Origin: DASVEE01 sp036380735
GTDB lineage: Bacteria > Acidobacteriota > Thermoanaerobaculia > Gp7-AA8
Assembly (NCBI GenBank): GCA_036380735.1
Contig: DASVEE010000048.1
Span: forward strand, 1-64,000
DNA: 64,000 nt
Reading direction: 5' to 3'
In this document: positions 42,365 through 51,200 of the stretch, piece by piece
Numbering within the stretch: the first letter of the stretch is position 1
Layout of the letters: every line of letters begins with the position of its first letter
Made by a program: the position numbers and the translations under genes
The notes under the pieces: model-generated
The model's database searches: none
Told to the model about the DNA's origin: nothing
Seen by the model: only the letters and a program-made list of their open reading frames with translations

Positions 42365-44068
42365 ATGCGACTCGCGCTGGTGGTCTGCTGCTTCATCCTC
42401 TATGTGGGGTCCGCCGCCGCGCAAACGCCGCCGCAGCCGTTCCTGAACATCAATCCTTCGTGGTCTCCCGACGGGACGCAGCTCGTCTTTCAGAGCGAGC
42501 GTGAAGGCGGACGAGCGCACCTCTACATCATCAACGCGGATGGGACGGGGCTGCGACGTCTCACGGACCACGGGGCCGACGATACGCACGCGGACTGGTC
42601 GCCTCTAGGCGATCTGATCGTGTTCGATTCGACGCGCGACGGCGCGTTTCATCTCTACACCATTCGTCCCGACGGCACGGGCGAGAAGCGACTGACGCAC
42701 CGCGGCGAAGCGGCGACGTTGATGTTCGCGCGCCATCCGTCGTGGTCGCCCGACGGGCGGCGGATCGCGTTCGATTCGGAGCGCGACGGCAACGAGGAGA
42801 TTTACGTCATGGACGCCGACGGCGGCAATGTGCAGCGGCTGACGACGTCGCCCGGCGGCGATGGCCATGCGTCGTGGACGCCCGACGGCAAGCAGCTCGT
42901 CTTCAGCTCGAGCCGCGACGGCAATCGCGCCGCGTACATCATGAACGCGGATGGCACGGACCCGCGGAAGCTGATCGACGGCGGGGCGCGGGTGTCGCCG
43001 GACGGACGGCGCATCGCTTTCAACTCCGCGCGCGGCGGACAGCTCGACGTGTACGTGATGGATCGCGATGGGAGCAATGTCCGCAACCTGACGAACGATG
43101 CAGCGATCAGCTATGAGCTCGACTGGTCACCGGACAGCAAGCGCATCGCCTACTACAACAATGCGACCGGACGCTACGAGCTGTACGTGATCGACGTCGA
43201 CAGCGGGACGCAGCGCCAGGTCACCAGCAGCACGTTCGACAATGCGTGGCCGCAATGGGATCGGGACGGGAAGAGCATCGTCTTCGCGTCGACGCGCGAC
43301 GACGACTGGGAGATCTACAGCATGGCCGCGGACGGGAGCGCGCAGCGCCGGCTCACATTCAGCCCGGGACGCGACGCGCACCCGGCGTTCACCGCCGACG
43401 GCACGAAGATCGTGTTTCAGTCGCCGCGCGATTACGGCGTGGCCGATCGCGTGGACCTGTATTCGATGCGCAGCGACGGCACGCAACAGCGCCGCCTGTT
43501 CGCCGCCGGCGGCTTCAACGGCGTCGCGGTGCCGTCGCCCGATGGCCGCTCGATCGCCTTTCAACGCGGCGTCCGGAACGAGAAGGGCGAGTGGCTGTGG
43601 GATCTATATCTCGTCGACGCGGAAGGGAAAAATGAGCGGCGCCTGACGCGGAACGCGTGGAGCACGCAGGTGCCGAGCTGGAGTCCCGACGGCAAACGTC
43701 TGGCGGTGTGGGCGAACCCCGGCGGGCGCGATCAGCTCTTCCTGCTCGACGTCGAGACCGCGCGCGTGGAACCGCTGCTGCGCAGTGAAGCGTCGGACTC
43801 GTCGCCGTCGTTCTCGCACGACGGCCGCTTCGTCGCGTTCACCTCGACGCGCGCAGGAGGACGCGATCTTTACCGGCTCGATGTGGCTTCGCAGGCGGTA
43901 ACGCGGCTGACGGAAGGCATCGAGGTGTTCTCGCAGGCGAGCTGGTCGCCGGACGACACCCGCATTCTGTTTTCGGGACGGAGCGGCGGCGTGGAGGAGG
44001 TCTACGTTGTGAACGCCGATGGGACGGAGTTGCGTAGGCTGACGCGGGGGACAGAAGGCATCCGGTGA
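42365..44068 (+). CDS. Exported PD40/TolB-like beta-propeller protein
   Basis: The 567-aa protein has a signal peptide (LVVCCFILYVGSAAAQ) and about twelve repeats of the WD40-like PD40 pattern: 'PSWSPDGTQLVFQSERE' followed by 'LYIINADGTGLRRLTDHG'. These are arranged as one or two closed propellers. It is related in fold to the TolB C-terminus, but no Tol-Pal genes are near and it is longer than TolB. Such proteins bind peptides or other exported partners. It stands alone, with a ribosome-binding site GGAGGAATGCTGG. Confidence 0.88.
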   Translation: MRLALVVCCFILYVGSAAAQTPPQPFLNINPSWSPDGTQLVFQSEREGGRAHLYIINADGTGLRRLTDHGADDTHADWSPLGDLIVFDSTRDGAFHLYTIRPDGTGEKRLTHRGEAATLMFARHPSWSPDGRRIAFDSERDGNEEIYVMDADGGNVQRLTTSPGGDGHASWTPDGKQLVFSSSRDGNRAAYIMNADGTDPRKLIDGGARVSPDGRRIAFNSARGGQLDVYVMDRDGSNVRNLTNDAAISYELDWSPDSKRIAYYNNATGRYELYVIDVDSGTQRQVTSSTFDNAWPQWDRDGKSIVFASTRDDDWEIYSMAADGSAQRRLTFSPGRDAHPAFTADGTKIVFQSPRDYGVADRVDLYSMRSDGTQQRRLFAAGGFNGVAVPSPDGRSIAFQRGVRNEKGEWLWDLYLVDAEGKNERRLTRNAWSTQVPSWSPDGKRLAVWANPGGRDQLFLLDVETARVEPLLRSEASDSSPSFSHDGRFVAFTSTRAGGRDLYRLDVASQAVTRLTEGIEVFSQASWSPDDTRILFSGRSGGVEEVYVVNADGTELRRLTRGTEGIR

Positions 44069-44107
44069 GGGCATTGGAAGAACGAAGGTCTGACCCCGGC
44101 GAGCATC

Positions 44108-44160
44108 GGGACGTATGGGACCGATAGGACGAACGGGACCTATGGGACCAATGGGACGGA
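44108..44160 (+). repeat. GGACNNATR tandem repeat block
   Basis: Six direct units (GGACGTATG, GGACCGATA, GGACGAACG and so on) after the PD40 gene. A short flank AACGAAGGTCTGACCCCGG precedes it, and nearly the same sequence occurs beside the block at 51037. Confidence 0.88.
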
Positions 44161-44231
44161 CTGACGGTATCCGCTGACGGCTGCGGCGCCGCGGTTGGCG
44201 GCAGGATCTATGGGATGATGGAGGCTCTCCC

Positions 44232-45041
44232 ATGTCAGCGCGGGCCCGCTTCGAGGCGAATCTCGATGTGATCGATCGTGCGATCGCGCGTGTCTGCCGC
44301 GAGGGGAACCTGCGCGGGGCGGACGCGGACGATTTCGCGTCCACCGTCAAAGTCGCGCTGCTGAGCAACGACTGCGCGATCGTGGAAAAGTTCGAGGAAC
44401 GGTCCTCGTTCGCCACGTACATCACGATCGTCATCCGCCGCATGCGCGCCGGGTTGCGGCGCGCCGATGGACGCTGGAACCCGTCCGCCGATGCGCGGCG
44501 CGGCGGCGAGGCGGCGGTGCTGCTCGAGCGGCTGCTGTGGCGCGACCGGCGCGAGCGCGAGGAAGCGCTGTCGATCGCGGCGGCGGAGCATCCGCAGTTG
44601 ACGCGCGCGCAGCTCGAAGCCATCGCGGATGGGCTGGCCGAGCGCGCGCCGCAGCCGCGTCTCGTGGCGCTCGACGCGGAGTACGAGCTCGCCGCCACCA
44701 CGGTCGCCGACGAGCGCGCGGTTGCGAGCGAGATCCGGCAGCGGTCGGCCTACACCAGCAGCGTCATGCGCGAGGCGATGGAGACGCTGAGCGCGGAGGA
44801 CCGGGTCATCCTCGAGCTGCGGTTCGCGCTGAACCGGCCGATCGCCGACATCGCGCGCGCTCTCGGCCTCGAGCAGCGGCCGCTCTACCGCCGCATCGAA
44901 ACGCTCCTGGGCAGGCTGCGGCAGGCGCTGCGGAAGGCGGGTGTCGACGCGTCTTCGGTCTCCGATCTGATCGGCGCGGCGGAGACGGAGCTCGATTTCG
45001 GGCTCGCCGACGGGAAATCGGGCGAGGCGCATCCATCATGA
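44232..45041 (+). CDS. ECF-like sigma factor linked to CHAT protease
   Basis: The 269-aa protein has a sigma-70 region 2-like N-terminus (DADDFASTVKVAL, FEERSSFATYITIVIRRMR) and a region 4 helix-turn-helix near the C-terminus (LSAEDRVILELRFALNRPIADIARALGLEQRPLYRRIETLLGRLRQAL). A spacer of about 80 residues is longer than usual for ECF factors. It should direct RNA polymerase to a small regulon. The stop overlaps the start of the zinc-finger/TPR/CHAT gene (ATGA), and that partner bears an anti-sigma-type zinc finger. So the sigma factor is probably held inactive at the membrane until the partner responds to a signal. Confidence 0.9.
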   Translation: MSARARFEANLDVIDRAIARVCREGNLRGADADDFASTVKVALLSNDCAIVEKFEERSSFATYITIVIRRMRAGLRRADGRWNPSADARRGGEAAVLLERLLWRDRREREEALSIAAAEHPQLTRAQLEAIADGLAERAPQPRLVALDAEYELAATTVADERAVASEIRQRSAYTSSVMREAMETLSAEDRVILELRFALNRPIADIARALGLEQRPLYRRIETLLGRLRQALRKAGVDASSVSDLIGAAETELDFGLADGKSGEAHPS

Positions 45042-48000
45042 GCAATGTGAAGACTACGCATCCCGAGCCGGAGACGCTGGCCGCATTCGCCGAAGGGCGT
45101 CTCGACGGGGCGCCGCGCGCGTCCGTCGTCGAGCATCTCGCCGGCTGCCGCCAGTGCATGGGCGACGTGTCGCTGGCGATGACGGCGGCCGAGGAAGAGC
45201 AGAGGGCAGACGAGCGGCAGGAAGATCGCGGGCGTCCCGTGCTTCGCGGGCCGTGGTACCGCAAAACGTGGCTCTACGCGGCGGCGGCGGCCATCGTCAT
45301 CGCGCTGCTCGTGCCGTTCATGCGCGAGTCGTCGCGGCGCTCGCCGGTGGAGTCGCTGGTGGCGCTGGCGCCGCGCTCGGCGCGCGCCGTCGAGCCGCGG
45401 CTGAGCGGCGGCTTCGCGTGGGCGCCGTATCACGGCCCGGCGCGCGCGGGAGCGGACGGCGTCGATGCGAAGCAGCTCAAGCTCGGCGGCGCGGCGGGGG
45501 AGCTGGTGGAGCGCGCGGAGCGCGACCGCTCGCCGGAAGCGCAGCATGCGGCCGGCGTGGCGATGGTGCTCGTCGACAAGCCGGCCGAGGCGCTGGCGCG
45601 ACTGGAGACGGCGGCGCGCGCGGGGAACGATGCGCGGATCTGGAGCGACCTCGCGGCCGCACGCTATTCCGCGGCGGTGAGCCTGGGACGGACGTCGCTG
45701 CTCTCCGAAGCGCTCGCCGCGACGGATGCCGCGCTGCGCATCGACGCGAAGTCGGCGGAGGCGCTGTTCAACCGCGCGCTGATCCTGGAGAAGCTCGGCC
45801 TGTCGGACGAAGCCCGCCGCGCGTGGGAGCGCTATCTGACGGTCGATGCAACGTCAGAGTGGGCGAAGGAGGCGCGGGCGCGGCTGGCGGAGCTGCCGCC
45901 GTCGACGCGCTCGTCACGTTTCGAGCGCGATCAGCCGCTGCTCGAGCGCGCCGCCGCGGACGGCGACACGCCGCGCGTGCTCGCGCTCACCGGAAGCTAT
46001 CCGCAGCAGGCGCGCACGTTCGGCGAGGCCGAATACCTCGGCCGCTGGGCCGCGCTGCACGAACAGAATGATGCCGAGGCGGATCGCTGGCTGCGCATCG
46101 CGCGCGGGATCGGCGCGGCGCTCGCGGCGACGTCCGGCGAATCGCTGCTGCAGGAGGCGGTGCGCGCGATCGACGGGGCCGCGCCGGCGCAGCGTGACGT
46201 GCTGGCCGCGGCGCACCTCGCGTACCGGCGCGGCCGCATCGCGCACAGCCGTCACGACGAGGCGACCGCCGAACGCGAGCTGCGCAACGCGGCGGGGCTC
46301 TTCGCCACGGCGGCATCGCCGATGGCGCTGCTGGCGCGCTACTACGCGGCGAGCGCGCGCCTGGGACAGAACGACACGGCCGGCGCACGCGCGGAGCTCG
46401 AGGCGATCCGCGCCGACACGGATGCGCAGCCGCGCTATCGTGCCTGCGGCGCGCACGTGCGCTGGGAGCTGGCGCGCACGCACATCCTGGAAGATGACTG
46501 GGCGGGCGCCGCGACGGTGCTGCAGCAGGCCGGGGGGATGTTCCACCGCGGCGGCGAGCGCGCGAGCGAGTCGTTCGTCGAGGCGATGCACGCGAACGCG
46601 CTCACCGCGCTGGGGCGGCTCGATGAAGCCTGGAGCGCGCGCGTGCGTGCGTTCACGGCGCTGAGTGCCGAGGGGCATTCGGACATGCTGGCTACCGCGG
46701 TGACGGGGGCGTTGCGCGAGGAGATGCGCTCGGGACGCAACGATGCGGCGCTGGCGCTGGCGAGGCTCGACGTCGACTCGGTCCGTCCGGTCGTGGCCAT
46801 CGCGGTGCTGATCGACCGCGCGCTGCTGGAGAGCCTCGCCGGCAACGATCCGGCGGCGCTGCAGAGCGTGCTCCGCGCGGAGAGCATGGCGTGGACGATC
46901 CCTGACGCCGCGCTGCGCGAACGTTCCCTGGCCGACGCCGCCGTCGCACGCGGGACGGCCGACCGCGATCCACGGCGCGCGATGGCGGCGTTGACGGGGG
47001 CCATCGATTTCTACCGGCGTCACGAGCTGACGCTGCATCTGCCCGAGCCGCTGCTGTTGCGGGCGCGCGCCGCGGTGCGCTCGGGCGATCCGGCGGCGGC
47101 GCTGCAGGACCTCCACGCGGGGATCGCGGCGCTCGAGCGGCACCGCGCGGAGGCGATCGGCACAGGCGTCCTGCGCGCGGAACGTGCGCTCTTCACCGAC
47201 GCGATCGCGCTGCTGCTCGACCGCGGCGACATGGCCGGGGCGTTCGCCTGCGCCGAGCGCGCACGCGGCGCGGCGATCACGCTCGCGGCGATGCAGCAGC
47301 GCCTCGCGGGAACGGCCACGGTCGTGCTCGAGACGGTGGTGCTGCCGGGCGAGGTGGTGACGTTCGCGATCGCCGCGCACGGCACGTCGGTCGCGCGGAA
47401 GGCGCCGTCTGCATCGCTCCATGACCAACTCGTCGAGCCGTTCGAGGCGTTGCTCGCCGGCGCGGAGCGCATCATCTTCGTTCCCGACCGCTCGATGGAG
47501 AACGTGGCCTTCGCGGCGCTGTACGACACGCGCCGGAAACAGCAGCTGATCGAGCGCTTCGAGATCGCCATCGCCGCGAGCGGCGCCTCGCTGCAGCGCC
47601 GCAAGATCGAGCCGCTGCGCACGGCCCTAGCGCTTGCGCTGCCGTCTGACGACCTTGCGCTGCCGTCTGACGACCTGGCGCTGCCGTCGAACGACATGGC
47701 GCGGCTGCCGGAGACGGAGGCGGAGCTGGCCGACGTCGCCGCGTCGTATGCGCACGCGCGGCGTGCGTCGCGAGCGACGCTCGCGGAGCTGCGGAACGCG
47801 CGCGCGGACGTCGTGCACGTCGCCGGCCACACGATGCGCGAACAGGGAGCCGGCGAGCAGGCGCTGGTGTTCGCCGACGGCCGCGCGTCGTGGAAGTCGA
47901 TTGCCACGCTGGCGCCGCTGCAGGCGCGGCTGGTCGTGCTGGCCGCGTGTGAGACGCTGCGGCGTCCCGAGGCGGCGCACACGCGCGCGCTCAGCCTCGG

Positions 48001-48211
48001 CGCGGCGTTCGCGGCGGCGGGCGCGCATGACGTGGTCGGTACGCTGACGCCGATCCACGATCGCGAGGCGCGCGTGCTGTTCCGCGCGCTGCATCGCCAC
48101 ATCGCCGCGGGCGCAACGCCCGCGGCGGCAGTGCGCGCGGCGCAGTTGGAGGGGCTGCGGAGTGGATCGCGTGCGTGGGAATCGGTGGCGTTGCTCACGG
48201 CGACGGTCTGA
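45038..48211 (+). CDS. Membrane-anchored zinc-finger/TPR/CHAT caspase-like protease
   Basis: The 1057-aa protein begins with an anti-sigma-type zinc finger (H33, C37, C40 in EHLAGCRQC), followed by one transmembrane helix (about 78-95). TPR-like helical repeats follow to about residue 750, then a C-terminal CHAT peptidase with H931 (HVAGH) and C971 (LAACE) as the catalytic pair. CHAT proteases are caspase/separase relatives that cut after activation by a partner. The start overlaps the sigma gene. A plausible reading is that the zinc finger holds the sigma factor while the TPR/CHAT part, on the far side of the membrane or folded in a loop, responds to a signal. A small DNA repeat (LALPSDD three times, near 47630-47695) lies just before the protease domain. 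Confidence 0.9.
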   Translation: MSNVKTTHPEPETLAAFAEGRLDGAPRASVVEHLAGCRQCMGDVSLAMTAAEEEQRADERQEDRGRPVLRGPWYRKTWLYAAAAAIVIALLVPFMRESSRRSPVESLVALAPRSARAVEPRLSGGFAWAPYHGPARAGADGVDAKQLKLGGAAGELVERAERDRSPEAQHAAGVAMVLVDKPAEALARLETAARAGNDARIWSDLAAARYSAAVSLGRTSLLSEALAATDAALRIDAKSAEALFNRALILEKLGLSDEARRAWERYLTVDATSEWAKEARARLAELPPSTRSSRFERDQPLLERAAADGDTPRVLALTGSYPQQARTFGEAEYLGRWAALHEQNDAEADRWLRIARGIGAALAATSGESLLQEAVRAIDGAAPAQRDVLAAAHLAYRRGRIAHSRHDEATAERELRNAAGLFATAASPMALLARYYAASARLGQNDTAGARAELEAIRADTDAQPRYRACGAHVRWELARTHILEDDWAGAATVLQQAGGMFHRGGERASESFVEAMHANALTALGRLDEAWSARVRAFTALSAEGHSDMLATAVTGALREEMRSGRNDAALALARLDVDSVRPVVAIAVLIDRALLESLAGNDPAALQSVLRAESMAWTIPDAALRERSLADAAVARGTADRDPRRAMAALTGAIDFYRRHELTLHLPEPLLLRARAAVRSGDPAAALQDLHAGIAALERHRAEAIGTGVLRAERALFTDAIALLLDRGDMAGAFACAERARGAAITLAAMQQRLAGTATVVLETVVLPGEVVTFAIAAHGTSVARKAPSASLHDQLVEPFEALLAGAERIIFVPDRSMENVAFAALYDTRRKQQLIERFEIAIAASGASLQRRKIEPLRTALALALPSDDLALPSDDLALPSNDMARLPETEAELADVAASYAHARRASRATLAELRNARADVVHVAGHTMREQGAGEQALVFADGRASWKSIATLAPLQARLVVLAACETLRRPEAAHTRALSLGAAFAAAGAHDVVGTLTPIHDREARVLFRALHRHIAAGATPAAAVRAAQLEGLRSGSRAWESVALLTATV

Positions 48212-48250
48212 TTCGCGGATGACACGACAGTGGGTCCTTTTGTTCGGGGG

Positions 48251-48304
48251 GGACGATGGGACGGATGGGACCTATGGGACGGATAGGACGGATAGGACGG
48301 ATGG
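48251..48304 (+). repeat. GGACNNATR tandem repeat block
   Basis: Five to six direct units (GGACGATGG, GGACGGATG, GGACCTATG and so on) between convergent genes. Confidence 0.85.
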
Positions 48305-48353
48305 GGGCTGCAGGTCGGGACGGCCGGGCGGCCGTCCCGAGGAGGAAGGTGGA

Positions 48354-49529
48354 TCAGGCGGCGCGGCGCGCCGGGGTCGCGGCGGCGCTGACGACGTTTG
48401 CGCCGGCGGCCTGGCCGAGAAGGTATTGGCGGGCGGGGACGGCGTTCACGCCGAGCACCAGCGGGTTGCCGGCCGGGCTGGAGACGCGCACCGTCAGCGA
48501 CCCATTCGAGGCGAAGCTCACGTCGCTGTCGCGGGTGTACGTGCTCGAGGTCGAGTAGAACGGCCAGAAGCCGCCACTGCTGTGGGAGCGGTAGTGGTCC
48601 TGCTCGTCCGAGTTGTACGAGGCGTAGGACGTGATGGTCAGATCGACGCCGTCGACGACGACGATGCTGCCCGTGAAGTGGAGCATGTTGCCGTTCGGGC
48701 CGAACGTCGTCAGCCAGCTCGGGGTCCCGTGGCTCCAGAGCGTGTTGTCCGGCTGGCTGTATGCGTTGCCGAGCGCGGCGGAGCTGTACCACGAGCCCGG
48801 ATCGGCCTGGAACGTGAGGACGCTCTTGTAGGTGCCGCTGACGGTGAACCGCGCCGATGACGCTTTCAGCGAGAACGTCGATTCCGACGAATCCCCCGAG
48901 TAGGCCCCGAAGAAGATGCCGCTGCTGTGTGCGGACCAGGTCGAGCTGATGTCGCTGCTGGCGGTGCTCGAATCGAAGGAGATCGAGACAGAGGGCGCCG
49001 ACTGCAGCGCCGCGGTCAGGTCATCGATCGTACGCGAGAAGTTGGGCGTGTTGTTGATGAAGCCGGACGTGTTCGTCACCGCCGTCTGGGCCAGGAAGAT
49101 CGGGTCGTTCTGCACGGACAGCAGCGCGACCGAGCCCGGCCCTGTCTTGTCCGGAGCGTTGGTCATCGCCCACGTCCGAAAGACGCTGACGATGGTCTGA
49201 CCGGCCGCCAGCGGATTGGCCTTGATGAAGGTCTCCCACGGCGCGTAGCTGTCGCCGAGCGCGGCCCGAACGCGGTTCCCGCCCTGGCTGAGCAGTTGAT
49301 TCACCACCGCCTCGTAGGTGGAGTAGAACTGGTCGCCGCCCGATTGCACGGCGCTGGAGATGGTGTCCGGCGGAAGGTCGTTGAAGTACGCCCACAGCGC
49401 GTCCGACGTCGTACCGAGCGGCGCGGACGGCTGCAGCAACTGGAACCGCTGGGGACTGAGACCGAGGCTGGCGGTGAGGGTGTTGTACCACTGGGCTTGC
49501 AGGGTGTCTCCGGGATTGACGACTGGCAT
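48354..49529 (-). CDS. Ser/Thr-rich protein, unknown
   Basis: The 391-aa product has no signal peptide. The first 190 residues are mixed helical (GDTLQAQWYNTLTASLGLS, then VRAALGDSYAPWETFIKANP). The rest is Ser/Thr/Gly-rich and beta-like (SISFDSSTASSDISSTWSAH, DVSFASNGSLTVRVSSPAGN). I start at ATG 49529, preceded by GAGGAGAGAACC; a longer frame upstream has no support. It is divergent from a small sigma factor gene at 49658 and may belong to its regulon. I do not recognise the family. Confidence 0.82.
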   Translation of the reverse strand: MPVVNPGDTLQAQWYNTLTASLGLSPQRFQLLQPSAPLGTTSDALWAYFNDLPPDTISSAVQSGGDQFYSTYEAVVNQLLSQGGNRVRAALGDSYAPWETFIKANPLAAGQTIVSVFRTWAMTNAPDKTGPGSVALLSVQNDPIFLAQTAVTNTSGFINNTPNFSRTIDDLTAALQSAPSVSISFDSSTASSDISSTWSAHSSGIFFGAYSGDSSESTFSLKASSARFTVSGTYKSVLTFQADPGSWYSSAALGNAYSQPDNTLWSHGTPSWLTTFGPNGNMLHFTGSIVVVDGVDLTITSYASYNSDEQDHYRSHSSGGFWPFYSTSSTYTRDSDVSFASNGSLTVRVSSPAGNPLVLGVNAVPARQYLLGQAAGANVVSAAATPARRAA

Positions 49530-49657
49530 TGGTTCTCTCCTCTTCTGTATTTGCGTGAGCTCCTGCGCTCCGCATTGACCTAGTCGTCCGCCGCGCCGCG
49601 TTGTGACCGGAAAAAGATTTCCTGGAAAAGCAGCCGCGCGCCGCCATCCATCGAGGC

Positions 49658-50200
49658 ATGAACGACCTCGGTACCATCTGGACGGAACACGCAGCGGCGG
49701 CTTTACGCGTCTGCCGCGCGCACGTCGGCCGCGACGCGGCGGACGACGCGCTGGGGCGCGTGTCGCTCGCGGCGCAGAGCAGCATCGCGCGCACGCCGCG
49801 CGACATCGACAATCCACGCGCGTGGCTCCTGACGATCACGCGCAATGTCTGCTGCGACATTCATCGCGAGCGGTCGCGCGGCAGCATCGACAGCGTCGAT
49901 GACGACGCACTGGAGCGCGCCGCCGGCAAGTGTGCGTTCGCGCTCGACCATGGCAATCCGGAGCGCCAGTACCTGGCTCGCGAGCAGATGCGGCGCATGC
50001 GGACGGCGCTCGACGCGCTGCCGCACGAATTGCGCGAGCCACTGTGTCTCATCGCGAACGGTGAAGCGGATTACGGCGCATTGGCCGGCGCGCTCGGCGT
50101 CACGCCCGCAGCGCTGCGCAAACGAATGCAGAGGGCACGAGCGCTCTTGCGGCACATACTGCGAATGGAGGAGAGACCATGTCCGACGCGAAAAAGCTGA
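49658..50200 (+). CDS. ECF-like sigma factor
   Basis: The 180-aa protein has region 2 (DIDNPRAWLLTITRNVCCDIHRERSR, containing the -10 recognition helix) and region 4 (LDALPHELREPLCLIANGEADYGALAGALGVTPAALRKRMQRARALLRH), with the spacing of ECF factors. Its last 22 bases overlap the start of a 283-aa gene of unknown function. No anti-sigma gene is visible next to it, unless the 283-aa protein acts as one. It is divergent from the 391-aa Ser/Thr-rich gene, a candidate target. Confidence 0.88.
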   Translation: MNDLGTIWTEHAAAALRVCRAHVGRDAADDALGRVSLAAQSSIARTPRDIDNPRAWLLTITRNVCCDIHRERSRGSIDSVDDDALERAAGKCAFALDHGNPERQYLAREQMRRMRTALDALPHELREPLCLIANGEADYGALAGALGVTPAALRKRMQRARALLRHILRMEERPCPTRKS

Positions 50201-51030
50201 CCATTTACTTCCGAGGGGTTTGTGCGCATTTCCGGGGAGTCGTCCCCGGCGTTCCGCACCGGGTGGTGTTGCCGGATGCCTCGGCACTACGCCGCGGCAC
50301 GATCGTGATCGACGGGAAGCCGGAAGACTACGTGCTCCTGCCGCACATCGCGTATGTCTCGCCCGGGCCGCCGGAGGAGCCACCACGTGCCGACATCAGC
50401 ATCCCAGGGCTCATCGAAAAGGGGCACGTCTACGGTGGCGTGCGTCTGGAGATCGTCAATGCCACGGGCCCGCTGCAGTATGTGGACACACCCGGGACAG
50501 GTGATTACGACGGGATTCCGCAGCTCACCGACGTCGACCCTCGCTACTATCCGTCGGCGGAGACGGTGTTCGGCGGCCGGGCCCGCTGCTATCTGGACGT
50601 TTTCCACGGCCGGATCTATAGCGCGTCCGAGGGCGAGGCGACGCACGCGCGCATCGACGTGACGACGAAGGGGACTCCGCTGTTGCAGGTCACAGCGCTG
50701 ACCGGTGATCCCGGCGACGTCGAGCCGAAGATTTACACGATCCCGATCGAGACGGGACATCTCACAATCGGCAACACCGGCCCTCAATGCCCGGGCTCCG
50801 GCGACTTCGACTTTCTGCTGAATTTCCTCACCGCGCATGGCGGAATCCCGACCAGCCTGCCCAGGCAGATGATCTTCCTCCCGCCGCAGGCCGTCGACGC
50901 GCGCGCGATGGCGGAAAGCGTCGCCGTGGCGGCGGCCGGCTTCACCCAATTCCGCGCCGACATCTCGAGGCTGCCGATCTCGAAGTGGGATGGTGGAACG
51001 CCGGCGTGTTCGGACACGCGGTATCCGTGA
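50179..51030 (+). CDS. Unknown protein coupled to sigma factor
   Basis: The 283-aa product has no signal peptide or membrane segment. It is beta-rich with conserved-looking segments YFRGVCAHFRG near the start, GRARCYLDVFHGRIYS in the middle and PRQMIFLPPQAVD later. It also holds a TGPQCPGSGDFDFLLNFLTA stretch. The start overlaps the sigma factor by 22 bases and has GGAGGAGAGACC as ribosome-binding site, so the two are made together. It could be a sigma regulator or a product used by the same response. I do not recognise it. Confidence 0.8.
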   Translation: MSDAKKLTIYFRGVCAHFRGVVPGVPHRVVLPDASALRRGTIVIDGKPEDYVLLPHIAYVSPGPPEEPPRADISIPGLIEKGHVYGGVRLEIVNATGPLQYVDTPGTGDYDGIPQLTDVDPRYYPSAETVFGGRARCYLDVFHGRIYSASEGEATHARIDVTTKGTPLLQVTALTGDPGDVEPKIYTIPIETGHLTIGNTGPQCPGSGDFDFLLNFLTAHGGIPTSLPRQMIFLPPQAVDARAMAESVAVAAAGFTQFRADISRLPISKWDGGTPACSDTRYP

Positions 51031-51036
51031 TGCGAG

Positions 51037-51100
51037 AGGACGAATGGGACCTATGGGACCGATAGGACGAAATAGGACGAATCGGACCTATAGGACGCAT
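51037..51100 (+). repeat. GGACNNATR tandem repeat block
   Basis: Six to seven direct units (GGACGAATG, GGACCTATG, GGACCGATA and others) follow the 50179 gene, then a flank AACGAAGGTGTGACCCCGG, also seen near 44088. Confidence 0.88.
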
Positions 51101-51200
51101 AAGAACGAAGGTGTGACCCCGGTTCGCGTGGTGCGCGGAGGCCGGCGCACCGCGCGCGTTGCGTGGCGAATAAGAATATGCTTCAATGGCATATTCAATC

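Noticed and set aside
42365..44068. True TolB of the Tol-Pal system
   Set aside because: The protein is a longer run of PD40 repeats without the TolB N-terminal domain and without tol/pal neighbours.
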